From Dermatophilaceae bacterium Soc4.6 (GTDB lineage: Bacteria > Actinomycetota > Actinomycetes > Actinomycetales > Dermatophilaceae), in assembly GCA_039889245.1 (NCBI GenBank), contig JAZGVH010000002.1, positions 3,658,001 through 3,722,000 on the forward strand: a stretch of DNA of 64,000 nucleotides, written 5' to 3'. How positions within the stretch are numbered: the first letter of the stretch is position 1; each line of letters begins with the position of its first letter. A model generated the notes under the pieces. The model made no database searches. It was not told the DNA's origin and saw only the letters and a list, made by a program, of their open reading frames with translations. Below are positions 29,551-38,789 of this stretch, one piece after another. A program made the translations under genes and the position numbers.

Positions 29551-30166
29551 GTGAATCTCTTCGGGTGGGTGCTGCTGGGTGCGGTGGCGGCCGTCGCCGT
29601 CGTTGACGCCCGCGTGGCCCTGCGCCAGCGGCAGGCAGCCCCCGCGCTCGGGCCACCGGTGCCGGTCGGCTCCTGCTGCTCGCTCTGCTGCTCACCCTCG
29701 TCGGCGAACCGCTGCTGCGTCGGGCGCAGGAGGCCGGACGACAGACGGTGTCGGCTCTCGCGGCCACGTTCCTGGCCCGGCTGCTCGTGGTCGGTGCGTC
29801 GCTCGCGCTGCCCGGCAACGGTCGTGGTCCGACGGGTCCGACGGTGCTGGGCCTGCTGCTCGCCCTCGCCGTGGGCGGCGCTGCCCTGTGGCGGCTGCGG
29901 GCTCGCGCCGGCGACCCGGCGGCGCGAGGAGTGGTGACGGCCTACGGTGTGGTCGCGCTCGCGGGGGTGGCGCTCGTGGTGTGGCACGGGTGCTGCTCAC
30001 CGCAGTCGGGCTCTACGCGTTGGCGGTGGCCGACCTCGTGCTGGGGTGGTCGTGGCTCTCGCGTCGCGGCGTGCCCCAGCAGCTGCTCGTCGCCGGGCTG
30101 CTGGTCCGTCACCTCGGCACGGCCCTCGTCGTGGTCGGGGTCGTGCGTCCCGACCTGACCGCCTGA
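29551..30166 (+). pseudogene. Membrane protein gene broken by two apparent frameshifts
   Basis: A continuous run of hydrophobic segments is readable only by changing frame twice. Frame one starts at GTG 29551 (VNLFGWVLLGAVAAVAVVDA). A second frame begins near 29650 (GRLLLLALLLTLVGEPLLRR, then LGLLLALAVGGAALWRL and [13 protein letters not shown]). A third takes over near 29985 ([20 protein letters not shown], ending VVRPDLTA at 30166). The breaks lie near the CCCCC run at 29640 and near 29985. The composite would be a protein of about 200 residues and five helices. It could be a decayed gene, two small genes, or sequence error. No family is recognised. Confidence 0.45.
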
Positions 30167-30205
30167 GGGCGACGCGCGCTGAGACGCGTGCGGTAGCCTA
30201 CGCAG

Positions 30206-30241
30206 ATGACCCGTCAGCTCCTCCTTGGCCAGCCGCGCTGA
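30206..30241 (+). CDS. Leucine-rich leader peptide of leuS
   Basis: An 11-residue open frame encodes [11 protein letters not shown], with three consecutive Leu codons (CTC CTC CTT) at positions 5-7. Its ATG follows TAGCCT by six bases, so it would start a leaderless transcript. It is followed by two hairpins, the second a terminator, and then leuS. This is the layout of ribosome-mediated attenuation, in which leucine shortage stalls the ribosome on the Leu codons. The role is inferred from the arrangement. Confidence 0.7.
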   Translation: MTRQLLLGQPR

Positions 30242-30290
30242 CCACATCGACACCAGCGCGGCCACCCCTCCCTGCGAGGGGTTCTTTTTT
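30233..30290 (+). promoter_or_regulatory. leuS attenuator: hairpin plus intrinsic terminator
   Basis: The first hairpin pairs CCGCGCTG (30233-30240) with CAGCGCGG (30254-30261) across 13 bases and begins inside the end of the leader frame. The terminator pairs ACCCCTC (30264-30270) with GAGGGGT (30276-30282) and is followed by TCTTTTTT, the only clear T-tailed terminator I saw in the window. A possible alternative pairing is TGGCC at 30226-30230 with GGCCA at 30260-30264. leuS starts 38 bases after the T-run. Confidence 0.7.
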
Positions 30291-30327
30291 GCCCCGGTCA
30301 CGACCCGCACCACGAAGGACGAAGGAC

Positions 30328-33249
30328 ATGAGCGAGGAGACTCCCTACCGCTACAGCGCCGCGCTGGCCCAGGAGATCGAGACCAGGTGGCAGGACCGCT
30401 GGCTGCGTGACGGCACCTTCGAGGCGCCGAACCCGGCCGGCCCATGGGCCGACCCGGCTGGCGTCGCAGCGCTCGGTGAGAAGCTCGTCGTGCTCGACAT
30501 GTTCCCCTACCCCAGTGGCGCGGGCCTGCACGTCGGGCACCCCCTGGGCTACATCGCGACCGACGTCTACTCGCGCTTCCACCGCATGCTCGGCCGCAAC
30601 GTCATGCACTGCCTGGGCTTCGACGCCTTCGGCCTGCCGGCGGAGCAGTATGCCGTGCAGACCGGCCAGCACCCGCGGCTGACGACCGAGGCCAACATGG
30701 TCACCATGCGTCGTCAGCTGCGACGGTTGGGGCTCGGCTTCGACGAGCGGCGCAGCTACGCGACGATCGACCCGGAGTACTACCGCTGGACGCAGTGGAT
30801 CTTCACCCAGATCTGGGGTGCCTGGTACGACCCCGAGGTGGTGCGCGCCGACGGCAGTCAGGGTGCGGCGCGCCCCATCGCCGAGCTGGTCGACGCCCTC
30901 GTCGCCGGCACCCGGTCGGTGCCCGAGCTGCGGGGACGGGCGTGGAGCGACCTCACCTCGGCCGAGCAGGGCACGCTCCTCGACGGCTACCGGCTGGCCT
31001 ACACCTCGGAGGCGCCGGTGAACTGGTGCCCGGGGCTGGGCACGGTGCTGTCCAACGAGGAGGTCACCAACGACGGCCGCTCGGAGCGGGGCAACTACCC
31101 CGTCTTCCGCCGCAGCCTGCGTCAGTGGATGATGCGCATCACCTCGTATGCCGACCGGCTGGCCGACGACCTCGACCGGGTCGACTGGCCCGACAAGGTC
31201 AAAGCCATGCAGCGCAACTGGATCGGGCGCTCGCAGGGAGCGCAGGTGCGCTTCGCGGTCGTCGGCGGGGTCGAGGAGATCGAAGTCTTCACGACGCGAC
31301 CCGACACCCTCTTCGGGGCGACCTTCATGGTGCTGGCGCCCGAGCACCCCCTGCTCGAGACGATCGTGCCCGTGGCCTGGCCAGAGGGCACCAAGGAGGT
31401 CTGGAAGGGCGGCGAGGTCGTCGGTGCCGACGAGACGGCGTCTCCGGGCGAGGCGGTGGCCTCGTACCGGAGGGCGAGCTCGCGTCGCAGCGACGTCGAG
31501 CGGCAGATGGACGACAAGGCCAAGACGGGGGTCTTCACGGGAGCATTCGCCACCAATCCCCTGACGGGAGAGGCGATCCCGGTCTTCGTGGCCGACTACG
31601 TGCTCATGGGCTACGGCACCGGGGCGATCATGGCGGTGCCGGCGCAGGACGAGCGCGACTGGGCCTACGCCGTGGCCTACGAGCTGCCGATCGTGCGCAC
31701 GGTGCAGCCGTCGCAGGGGCACCCGCACGACCGGGCCTTCACCGGTGACGGGCCAGCGATCAACTCCGCCAACGCCGATGTCTCGCTCGACGGGCTGGGC
31801 GTGGCCGAGGCGAAGTCGCTCGTCATCGAGCACCTCGAGGCGCGGGGCATCGGCGAGGGCACCGTCAACTACCGGCTGCGCGACTGGCTCTTCAGCCGCC
31901 AGCGCTACTGGGGCGAGCCGTTCCCCGTGGTCTACGACGAGGACGGCGTCGCGCACGCCGTGCCCGACTCGATGCTGCCCGTCGAGCTGCCCGACGTGCC
32001 CGACTACTCGCCCAAGACCTACGCGCCGGACGACGCCGACAGCCTGCCCGAGCCGCCGCTGTCCCGCGTCCCCGAGTGGGTCGAGGTGACGCTCGACCTC
32101 GGTGACGGGCGTGGCGAGCGCCGCTACCGCCGCGAGACCAACACCATGCCCAACTGGGCCGGATCCTGTTGGTACTACCTGCGATACCTCGATCCCTCCA
32201 ACGACGAGACCTTCGTCGACCCGGCCAACGAGCGCTACTGGGTCGGGCCCCAGGCGACCCCTGTGGCCGGTGCGCCGGCGGGGGCGAGCGACCCCGGTGG
32301 CGTCGACCTCTACGTCGGTGGCGTCGAGCACGCGGTGCTGCACCTGCTCTACGCGCGCTTCTGGCACAAGGTGCTCTTCGACCTCGGGCACGTCTCGAGC
32401 GAGGAGCCGTTCCGGCGCTACTTCTCGCAGGGCTACATCCAGGCCCATGCCTACCAGGACGCCCGGGGGCAGTACGTCGAGGCCCGTGAGGTGGAGGAGC
32501 GCGGGACCGGTGACGACGTGACCTACACGTTCCACGGTGAGCCCGTGCAGCGCGAGTACGGCAAGATCGGCAAGTCGCTGAAGAACTCCGTCAGCCCCGA
32601 CGAGATGTACGACGCCTACGGCGCCGACACCTTCCGCGTCTACGAGATGTCGATGGGGCCGCTCGAGCTGAGCAAGCCGTGGGAGACGCGGGCGGTCGTG
32701 GGGGCGCAGCGGTTCCTGCAACGTCTGTGGCGCAACGCGATCGACGAGCAGTCGGGCGAGCTGGTCGTCGTCGATGTCGAGCCCGACCGGGCGATCGACG
32801 TCGCGTTGCACAAGACCATCGCGGGGGTGCGTGAGGACTACGAGCAGCTGCGCTTCAACACGGCGCTGGCCAAGCTCATCGAGCTCAACAACGCCGTGAC
32901 CAAGCTCGAGGCGGTGCCACGCGCCGTGATCGAGCCCATGGTCGTCATGCTCGCGCCGATGGCTCCGCACATCGCCGAGGAGCTGTGGCAGCGGCTCGGC
33001 CATGAAGGGGGCGTGACCTTCGTGCCCTTCCCGGTCGCCGACCCGGCGCTGCTCGTCGACGACGAGGTCACCTGCGTCATCCAGATCAAGGGCAAGGTCC
33101 GTGACCGGGTCGAGGTCGCGGCCGGCATCAGCGAGGACGACCTTCGAGAGCTCGTGCTCGCCCGCGAGAAGGTCGTCGCCGCCACGCCCGACGGCATCCG
33201 CACCGTCATCGTGCGGGCGCCGAGACTGGTCAACATCGTGCCCCTGTGA
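30328..33249 (+). CDS. leuS: Leucyl-tRNA synthetase
   Basis: LeuRS charges tRNA-Leu and edits mischarged tRNA. The chain has 973 residues. The HIGH motif is LHVGHP (His68, His71), the editing domain covers roughly 260-450 ([30 protein letters not shown]), and the KMSKS loop reads KIGKSLKNS at about 746-754. The C-terminal domain ends [13 protein letters not shown]. The ATG at 30328 is preceded by GAAGGA. An attenuator with a Leu-rich leader peptide lies directly upstream, so expression is probably raised when leucyl-tRNA is scarce. The following genes degV, plsY, comEA and comEC are in the same direction. Confidence 0.97.
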   Translation: MSEETPYRYSAALAQEIETRWQDRWLRDGTFEAPNPAGPWADPAGVAALGEKLVVLDMFPYPSGAGLHVGHPLGYIATDVYSRFHRMLGRNVMHCLGFDAFGLPAEQYAVQTGQHPRLTTEANMVTMRRQLRRLGLGFDERRSYATIDPEYYRWTQWIFTQIWGAWYDPEVVRADGSQGAARPIAELVDALVAGTRSVPELRGRAWSDLTSAEQGTLLDGYRLAYTSEAPVNWCPGLGTVLSNEEVTNDGRSERGNYPVFRRSLRQWMMRITSYADRLADDLDRVDWPDKVKAMQRNWIGRSQGAQVRFAVVGGVEEIEVFTTRPDTLFGATFMVLAPEHPLLETIVPVAWPEGTKEVWKGGEVVGADETASPGEAVASYRRASSRRSDVERQMDDKAKTGVFTGAFATNPLTGEAIPVFVADYVLMGYGTGAIMAVPAQDERDWAYAVAYELPIVRTVQPSQGHPHDRAFTGDGPAINSANADVSLDGLGVAEAKSLVIEHLEARGIGEGTVNYRLRDWLFSRQRYWGEPFPVVYDEDGVAHAVPDSMLPVELPDVPDYSPKTYAPDDADSLPEPPLSRVPEWVEVTLDLGDGRGERRYRRETNTMPNWAGSCWYYLRYLDPSNDETFVDPANERYWVGPQATPVAGAPAGASDPGGVDLYVGGVEHAVLHLLYARFWHKVLFDLGHVSSEEPFRRYFSQGYIQAHAYQDARGQYVEAREVEERGTGDDVTYTFHGEPVQREYGKIGKSLKNSVSPDEMYDAYGADTFRVYEMSMGPLELSKPWETRAVVGAQRFLQRLWRNAIDEQSGELVVVDVEPDRAIDVALHKTIAGVREDYEQLRFNTALAKLIELNNAVTKLEAVPRAVIEPMVVMLAPMAPHIAEELWQRLGHEGGVTFVPFPVADPALLVDDEVTCVIQIKGKVRDRVEVAAGISEDDLRELVLAREKVVAATPDGIRTVIVRAPRLVNIVPL

Positions 33250-33275
33250 GCCGGTAGGTGGGCTAGCGTCAGGGC

Positions 33276-34139
33276 GTGAGCATCGCCGTCGTCACCGACT
33301 CCACGGCCTACCTGCCGCGCGAGCTCCTGGCGGCCGCGGCGTCGCCGATCACGGTCGTGCCCCTGCACGTCGTCATCGGGGGGGCCGACCTGCGAGACCG
33401 GGTCGAGGTCTCCATACAGGACCTGGCGTCGGCCCTGCGGTCCTTCACCCCGGTGAGCACCTCCCGGCCGACGCCCCAGGCGTTCCTCGACTGCTACGAG
33501 CAGCTCGCGGCCGAGGGAGCCACCGGGGTCGTGTCGGTACACCTGTCATCCGACATGTCCGGCACCGTGCAGTCGGCCCGGCTCGCGGCGGGGCAGGCCC
33601 CCCTCACCGTCGAGGTGGTCGACTCGCGCTCCCTCGGGATGGCGATGGGCTTCGCCGTGCTCGCGGCCGCCCGACGCGCGGCCGACGGGGGCACGGTGGC
33701 CGAGGTGGCGGCGGTCGCCACCGCCCGAGCCGCCGGGGCGAGCGTGGCCTTCTACGTCGACACGCTCGAGCACCTGCGCCGGGGCGGCCGCATCGGCGCG
33801 GCCTCGGCGCTGCTGGGCTCCGCCCTCGCCATCAAGCCGATCCTCACCCTGCGGGCCGGGTCGATCGAGCCACTCGAGCGGGTGCGCACCTCGAGCCGAG
33901 CGCTGGCCCGGCTGGCCGAGCTGGCCCTCGACGCGGCCAAGCGCGCGACCACGGTCGTCGACGTCGCCATCCAGCACCTCGACTCGGCCCCCCGGGCGGA
34001 GGCCCTGGCCGAGCAGCTGCGCGGGGCCGTACCGCCCGACCGGCTGGGTGAGCTCGTCGTCGGCGAGCTCGGCGCGGTCGTCGGGGCGCACGTCGGCCCG
34101 GGCACCCTCGCCGTCGTGGTGAGCCCCCGGCTGGCCTGA
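33276..34139 (+). CDS. DegV family fatty-acid-binding protein
   Basis: This 287-residue protein is of the DegV/FakB fold, which holds a fatty acid for a kinase. It starts MSIAVVTDSTAYLPRE with the conserved DSTA/DST motif, and continues with TSRPTPQAFLDCYEQL, HLSSDMSGTVQSAR and the GRIGAASALLGSALAIKPIL region. The GTG at 33276 follows TAGCGT by six bases, so it is probably leaderless. The next gene, plsY, uses acyl phosphate, which fits a joint role in fatty-acid supply for phospholipids. A matching FakA kinase is not in the window. Confidence 0.88.
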   Translation: MSIAVVTDSTAYLPRELLAAAASPITVVPLHVVIGGADLRDRVEVSIQDLASALRSFTPVSTSRPTPQAFLDCYEQLAAEGATGVVSVHLSSDMSGTVQSARLAAGQAPLTVEVVDSRSLGMAMGFAVLAAARRAADGGTVAEVAAVATARAAGASVAFYVDTLEHLRRGGRIGAASALLGSALAIKPILTLRAGSIEPLERVRTSSRALARLAELALDAAKRATTVVDVAIQHLDSAPRAEALAEQLRGAVPPDRLGELVVGELGAVVGAHVGPGTLAVVVSPRLA

Positions 34140-34153
34140 CCGGTGCTGACGCG

Positions 34154-34783
34154 ATGACGGGGTGGGGATCGATGCTGGGAGGGCTGGTCGTCCTCGCGGT
34201 CGCGGCGGGGGTCTCCTTCCTCGTGGGGTCGGTCAACCCCGCGACCATCGTGGCCCGTCTGCGGGGTCGGGACCTCGCGGGCGCCGGGTCGGGCAACCCT
34301 GGAGCCACCAACGCCGGTCGAGTCCTGGGGGCGCGATGGGGGGTCGTCGTCGGGGTGCTCGACGTGGCCAAGGGCCTGGTGCCGACGGTGATCGCCCTGC
34401 ACCTGGCCGGGCCGGTCGCAGCCAGTGTCGTGGGTGTCGCGGCCGTCCTCGGCCACGTCTGGTCGCCCTTCCTGCGCGGCCGCGGCGGCAAGGGGGTGGC
34501 CACGACGCTCGGGGTGGTCCTCGGGGTGCTGCCGTGGTTCGCCCTCGTGATGCTCGCGGTCTTCGTCGTCGTCGTGGCCACGACGCGGTGGGTGGCCGGG
34601 GCATCCGTCACGGCGGCCGCGGTGCTGGTGCTGCTCGGCCTGGCGGCCGGCCCGGGGTGGACCGGGCCTCTGGGTGGCCGGGGCTGGAGCACCACCGTGT
34701 TCGCGGTGGTCCTGGCGGCAGTCGTGCTGGTGCGGCACCGGCGCAACCTGCAGGGCTGGTGGCACCTGCGACGGGAGCGCTGA
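34154..34783 (+). CDS. plsY: Glycerol-3-phosphate acyltransferase PlsY-like
   Basis: PlsY transfers an acyl group from acyl phosphate to glycerol-3-phosphate in the membrane. The 209-residue chain has about five hydrophobic helices, the phosphate loop AGSGNPGATNAGRVLG, and GHVWSPFLRGRGGKGVATTLG, which are the family signatures. It starts 14 bases after degV and is likely cotranscribed. The C-terminus NLQGWWHLRRER is shorter than in some homologues. The GSGNPGATN motif makes the assignment firm. Confidence 0.9.
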   Translation: MTGWGSMLGGLVVLAVAAGVSFLVGSVNPATIVARLRGRDLAGAGSGNPGATNAGRVLGARWGVVVGVLDVAKGLVPTVIALHLAGPVAASVVGVAAVLGHVWSPFLRGRGGKGVATTLGVVLGVLPWFALVMLAVFVVVVATTRWVAGASVTAAAVLVLLGLAAGPGWTGPLGGRGWSTTVFAVVLAAVVLVRHRRNLQGWWHLRRER

Positions 34784-34829
34784 CCGGCGGAGCGGGCGAG
34801 GGCATCCACAGCCCCCGGGGCCCAGATCG

Positions 34830-34838
34830 TTGTCCACA
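34830..34838 (+). promoter_or_regulatory. Perfect DnaA-box match TTGTCCACA upstream of comEA
   Basis: TTGTCCACA is the DnaA box consensus in high-GC actinobacteria. It lies in the 107-base space between plsY and comEA. A single box suggests DnaA titration or gene control, not an origin. Confidence 0.4.
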
Positions 34839-34890
34839 GGCTGCCGCCGAGAGCCTGGGCGGGAGGCCTCGGCCTGCCTACCGTCGGCGT

Positions 34891-35967
34891 ATGCCGCGTC
34901 GACCCCCGCCCACCACCGTCGCCGACCGCCTGACCGCCCTGCTCGAGCTGCCCGCCGCGCCGGAGGGGGCGCTCGACCCCGCGCCGGGGGATCGCCCGGA
35001 TGGAGGGTGGGTGCCGTCGGCACCGGACCCCGAATTCGACCCCGACCCCGACCCCGATGTCGATGTCGATGACGATGATGATGACGACGAGTGGGGCGGC
35101 GGGGGCGCGAGCACGGGCGGAGACGCTCCTCCCGGCGCGGCTCGGGGCGGGCGGCACCGCGCTCCGGCAACCGGCCCGCGACTGGTGACGGTCCCGGTCT
35201 CGCTCGACCGGGCGAGGGCCGCAGTCTCCTGGCCCGCGGCCGTCGGCGTGGTGGCCCTGCTCGTGGTGGCCATTGCCGTGTTCGCGGTGCGGGTGGGGGC
35301 CGCGCGAGCGGCTGGGCAGCCGCGTCCGGCCGACGTGACCGAATCCACGCAGCTGACCCGCACCGCGACGCCGACCGGCTTCCCTCCCGCCGGTGCTGCC
35401 TCCTCGACGACCGCGGGCCAGCATTCTCCTGCGTCCTCGGCGTCGACGCCCGGGGACGTGGTCGTGGCCACGTCGACGCATGTGGTCGTCGACGTGGCCG
35501 GTCTGGTGCTCCGGCCGGGTGTGCGGTCCTTGGCCGGGGGCGCCCGGGTGACCGATGCCCTCGCGGCTGCGGGTGGTCCCAGGCCCGGCGCCGACCTGAC
35601 CCGGCTCAACCTGGCCCGGGTCCTCGTCGACGGAGAGCGGCTCTACGTGCCGGCCCCCGGTCAGGAGCCGCCACCGCTGCTGGGCCCGGTCGCACCGGGC
35701 GGCGGTGGTGGTGCCGGGTCAGGAGGGGGAGGGTCAGGAGGGGGCGGAGCCGGCTCGCCGCCGACGGGGGCGTCTGGTCCCGTCGGCCTCAACACGGCCG
35801 ACCTCGGCGCGCTCGACGGGTTGCCGGGCGTCGGTCCGGTGCTGGCTCAACGGATCCTCGACTGGCGCACCGCGCACGGCAGGTTCAGCAGCGTCGACGA
35901 GCTCGGCGAGGTGAGCGGCATCGGCGACAAGGTGCTGGCCACCCTGCGTCCGCTCGTCACGCTGTGA
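34891..35967 (+). CDS. comEA: ComEA-type DNA-binding competence protein
   Basis: ComEA binds incoming double-stranded DNA outside the membrane. The 358-residue chain has a low-complexity N-terminus with an Asp-rich tract at about 52-65, then one transmembrane helix near 115-135 (AVGVVALLVVAIAVFAV). An SLBB domain follows at about 190-250 (VVVDVAGLVLRPGVRSLAGG), then a Gly-rich linker, and the double helix-hairpin-helix at 298-358 (LNTADLGALDGLPGVGPVLA). The ATG at 34891 lies six bases after TACCGT. It is followed by comEC 25 bases later. No type IV pilus genes are in view. Confidence 0.92.
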   Translation: MPRRPPPTTVADRLTALLELPAAPEGALDPAPGDRPDGGWVPSAPDPEFDPDPDPDVDVDDDDDDDEWGGGGASTGGDAPPGAARGGRHRAPATGPRLVTVPVSLDRARAAVSWPAAVGVVALLVVAIAVFAVRVGAARAAGQPRPADVTESTQLTRTATPTGFPPAGAASSTTAGQHSPASSASTPGDVVVATSTHVVVDVAGLVLRPGVRSLAGGARVTDALAAAGGPRPGADLTRLNLARVLVDGERLYVPAPGQEPPPLLGPVAPGGGGGAGSGGGGSGGGGAGSPPTGASGPVGLNTADLGALDGLPGVGPVLAQRILDWRTAHGRFSSVDELGEVSGIGDKVLATLRPLVTL

Positions 35968-35992
35968 CGAGCCGGCTGCGGCGGGCTCCGGC

Positions 35993-38476
35993 ATGACGGG
36001 CTCGGGCCTGACGGGCTCGGGCCTGACGGGCTCCGTGGCGACGTCGACGGGTCTGGACGACGACGTGGAGCCGCCGGTGCTGGTGGAGCGGCACACCGAC
36101 GTGCGTCTGCTCGTCCCGGCCCTCGTGGCCTGGGCCGTCGTGGCGTACCTGCTCGGTCAGCCTGCGTCGACCGCCGTGGTCGTCGCCGCCGCGACGGGCG
36201 TCGCCCTGGGTGTCGTGACGTGGCGGCGACGACGGCTGGAGCGGTGGGGCGCCCTGGTCGCCCTCAGCTGCGGAGCAGTGCTGCTCGCCGTCACCGCGGT
36301 GATCGCCTGGACCGCGGTGCGCGAGAGCGGCCCGGTCCGTGAGCTCGCGCAGGAGCAGGCGGTGGTGTCGGTCGTGGCGACGGTCGCCACCGATCCTCAC
36401 CCGGTGGCGGGTGGCCCTGGGGCGGGTGGCACTGGCTCTGCGGGGAGCACGTCGGCAGACCTGGGAGCGGGGCCTCGCCCCTTCGTCGTCCTCACCCTCG
36501 ACCTGCACGAGGTGACGGGGCGGGGGTCCACGACGGCCGTGCAGTGCCCCGTCCTGCTCATCGGGCCGCCCGAGCTGATGAGCCTGCACTGGCACGAGGT
36601 CGTGCGGCTCACTGGGCGGTTGGGGTCGACCGACGACCCGGCTGACGACGTGGTCGCTGTCCTCGCCGCCCGGGGACCGGTCGAGGTGACCGGGCGGCCC
36701 GGCCTCGTCGACCGGTCGGCCGAGGTGGTGCGAGGTCGGTTCGCCACCGCGACCGCGCGACTGCCGTCCGATGCTCGTGGCCTGCTGCCGGGGCTGGTCA
36801 TCGGGGACACCACCCGCACCCCGGCCGACCTCAGAGCGGCGATGCAGGCCACTGGTATGACCCACCTCAGTGCGGTCAGCGGCAGCAACGTCTCCTTCGT
36901 GCTGGGCGCGGCCCTCTGGCTCTGCGGCTGGCTGGGGGTGGGGCGGCGGTGGCGCCCCCTGGTGGCGCTGGTCCTTCTGCTCGGCTTCGTCGTGCTCGTG
37001 CGTCCCGAGCCCAGCGTGGTGCGTGCCGCGGCGATGGGCTCGGTGGGTCTGCTCGGCCTCAGCGTGTCGCGCCGTCGTGAGGGCGTGCCGGCGCTCGCGG
37101 GCGCCGTGCTCGCCCTGCTGGTGTGGGACCCGTGGCTGGCGCGGTCGTTCGGCTTCGTGCTCTCGACCCTGGCGACCCTCGGGCTCCTCCTGCTGGCCGC
37201 TCCGTGGGGGACCGCCCTCGGCCGACGGCTCCCTCCCCGGTTCGCCGGGCTCGGGCCGGCGCTCGCGGTGCCCCTCGCCGCCCAGGCGGTGTGCGGGCCG
37301 GTCATCGTGCTGCTGCAGGGCTCGGTGTCGGTCGTCGGAGTCGCCACCAACCTGCTCGCCGGGCCCCTCGTCGCACCGGCGACCATCGTCGGGGTGGCGA
37401 CTGCCGCCCTGTCGGTGGTCTCGACCGGGCTGGCGTCGTGGTTGGCGTGGGTGCCCGCGCTCCCGACCCTGGGCATCGCGTGGGTCGCCCGCGTCGGCGC
37501 CCGGGTGCCCTGGGGTGCCGTGCCCTGGCCGTCCGGAGCGGCGGGCGCCTGCGCGCTGGCCGTCCTCAGCGTCACGGTCGTCCTGTGCGGGCCCTGGGTG
37601 GTGCACCACTCCCGGCGGCGGCCGCTGGTGGCCTGCGCGTGCGGGGTGCTCGGCCTGGCCAGTGGTGCGCCCACGACGTCGATGGCCTGGCCGCCTCCTG
37701 ACTGGCGCTACGTCATGTGCGACGTCGGGCAGGGTGACGCGATGGTGCTGCGCAGCGCCGAGGGCGCGGTGGTGGTGGTCGATGCCGGACCCGACCCCGT
37801 CCTGGTCGACGGGTGCCTCGCCCGACTGGGGGTGAGCGCCGTCGACGCCGTGCTAATCACCCACGACCACGCCGACCACGTCGACGGACTGAACGGTGTC
37901 CTCGAGGGCCGGACCGTCGGGCGCGTCCTCACCACGCCGCTGGAGGCGCCGCCGATGCAGGCCGCCGAGGTCGGGCGCGAGGCGTCCGCCAACCGGGTCC
38001 CGATGCAGCACCTCTACGCCGACGACCGCCTCTCCTGGCCAGGGATCACCGCCCGGGTGTGGTGGCCCGCGCGGATCATCCACGCGGGCTCCGAGCCCAA
38101 CAACGCGTCGCTGGTGCTCACCGTCGAGGTCGACGGTCTGCGCCTGCTGCTGCTCGGCGACGTCGAGCGCGAGGCCGCGGCGGAGGTGCTGCGCCGGCTC
38201 CGCGGCGACCCCGCCGCCCTCGCCGGTGGCTTCGACGTGGTCAAGGTCGCCCACCACGGCTCCTCCAACCGCGACGACGGGCTGTATGCCGCGGCCGCCG
38301 CACCGCTGGCCCTGATCAGCGTGGGCGCGGGCAACGACTACGGGCACCCGGCGCCGAGCACGGTGGCGCTGCTCGAGCGAGACGGCTTCCGGGTGCTGCG
38401 CACCGATCTCGTCGGTGACATCGCGGTCACGGGTCAGCGGGGGCACGTGTCGGTGGCGACCCAGTCGGGCGGCTAG
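35993..38476 (+). CDS. comEC: ComEC/Rec2 family DNA uptake channel
   Basis: ComEC forms the inner-membrane channel for single-stranded DNA in transformation. The 827-residue protein has N-terminal membrane helices, the competence domain (LLPGLVIGDTTRTPADLRAA, THLSAVSGSNVSFVL) and a C-terminal metallo-beta-lactamase domain. Its zinc motif THDHADH places His624, His626, Asp628 and His629 in the usual positions. The first 15 residues encode three copies of a short TGS repeat from a DNA direct repeat. It follows comEA. The genes holA and rpsT that usually come next in actinobacteria are absent. Confidence 0.93.
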   Translation: MTGSGLTGSGLTGSVATSTGLDDDVEPPVLVERHTDVRLLVPALVAWAVVAYLLGQPASTAVVVAAATGVALGVVTWRRRRLERWGALVALSCGAVLLAVTAVIAWTAVRESGPVRELAQEQAVVSVVATVATDPHPVAGGPGAGGTGSAGSTSADLGAGPRPFVVLTLDLHEVTGRGSTTAVQCPVLLIGPPELMSLHWHEVVRLTGRLGSTDDPADDVVAVLAARGPVEVTGRPGLVDRSAEVVRGRFATATARLPSDARGLLPGLVIGDTTRTPADLRAAMQATGMTHLSAVSGSNVSFVLGAALWLCGWLGVGRRWRPLVALVLLLGFVVLVRPEPSVVRAAAMGSVGLLGLSVSRRREGVPALAGAVLALLVWDPWLARSFGFVLSTLATLGLLLLAAPWGTALGRRLPPRFAGLGPALAVPLAAQAVCGPVIVLLQGSVSVVGVATNLLAGPLVAPATIVGVATAALSVVSTGLASWLAWVPALPTLGIAWVARVGARVPWGAVPWPSGAAGACALAVLSVTVVLCGPWVVHHSRRRPLVACACGVLGLASGAPTTSMAWPPPDWRYVMCDVGQGDAMVLRSAEGAVVVVDAGPDPVLVDGCLARLGVSAVDAVLITHDHADHVDGLNGVLEGRTVGRVLTTPLEAPPMQAAEVGREASANRVPMQHLYADDRLSWPGITARVWWPARIIHAGSEPNNASLVLTVEVDGLRLLLLGDVEREAAAEVLRRLRGDPAALAGGFDVVKVAHHGSSNRDDGLYAAAAAPLALISVGAGNDYGHPAPSTVALLERDGFRVLRTDLVGDIAVTGQRGHVSVATQSGG

Positions 38477-38789
38477 CCCGACCCCGTCGAGCCGGCCCTG
38501 TTAGGCCACCGGCAGCGGGACCGGCCACGGCCTGCCGGGACCGGACTCACCCACCGGCACGGCAAAACCCGGACATCGTGCGAGTCAGGTCCGAGCCAAC
38601 CCCTGGGTCAGGTGCCGGCCGACGACCATTGCCTGCGACGACACGTCGTACGGGCGGCGGGTCGGGCAGGAAGGCTACGGCAGTGCTCGTCGGGCGGCAG
38701 CGGGAGGACCGCTCTCAGAACGCGACGGATGGCCAGCAAGACACCGACCGCTCCGGCGAGAACCGGATGGGTTGGGTGCGTGCGGTGTC
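38477..38789. other. 313-bp region between comEC and the LysR gene
   Basis: The first part holds a candidate comEC terminator: CCGGCAG (38509-38515) and CTGCCGG (38532-38538) around 16 bases. The rest has no gene I can support. On the minus strand a short hydrophobic reading (VLAGAVGVLLAIRRVLRAVL) appears at about 38690-38750, but it has no start codon or ribosome site and may be chance. Confidence 0.4.

Noticed and set aside
30166-30328. T-box riboswitch for leuS
   Set aside because: No T-box bulge motif or specifier-loop layout was seen. The leader peptide with Leu codons explains the terminator better.
30298-33003. 901-codon open frame antisense to leuS
   Set aside because: It mirrors leuS codon positions and has no domain or ribosome site.
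34830-34838. Replication origin at the DnaA box
   Set aside because: Only a single box is present, with no dnaA, dnaN or gyrB nearby and no box cluster.
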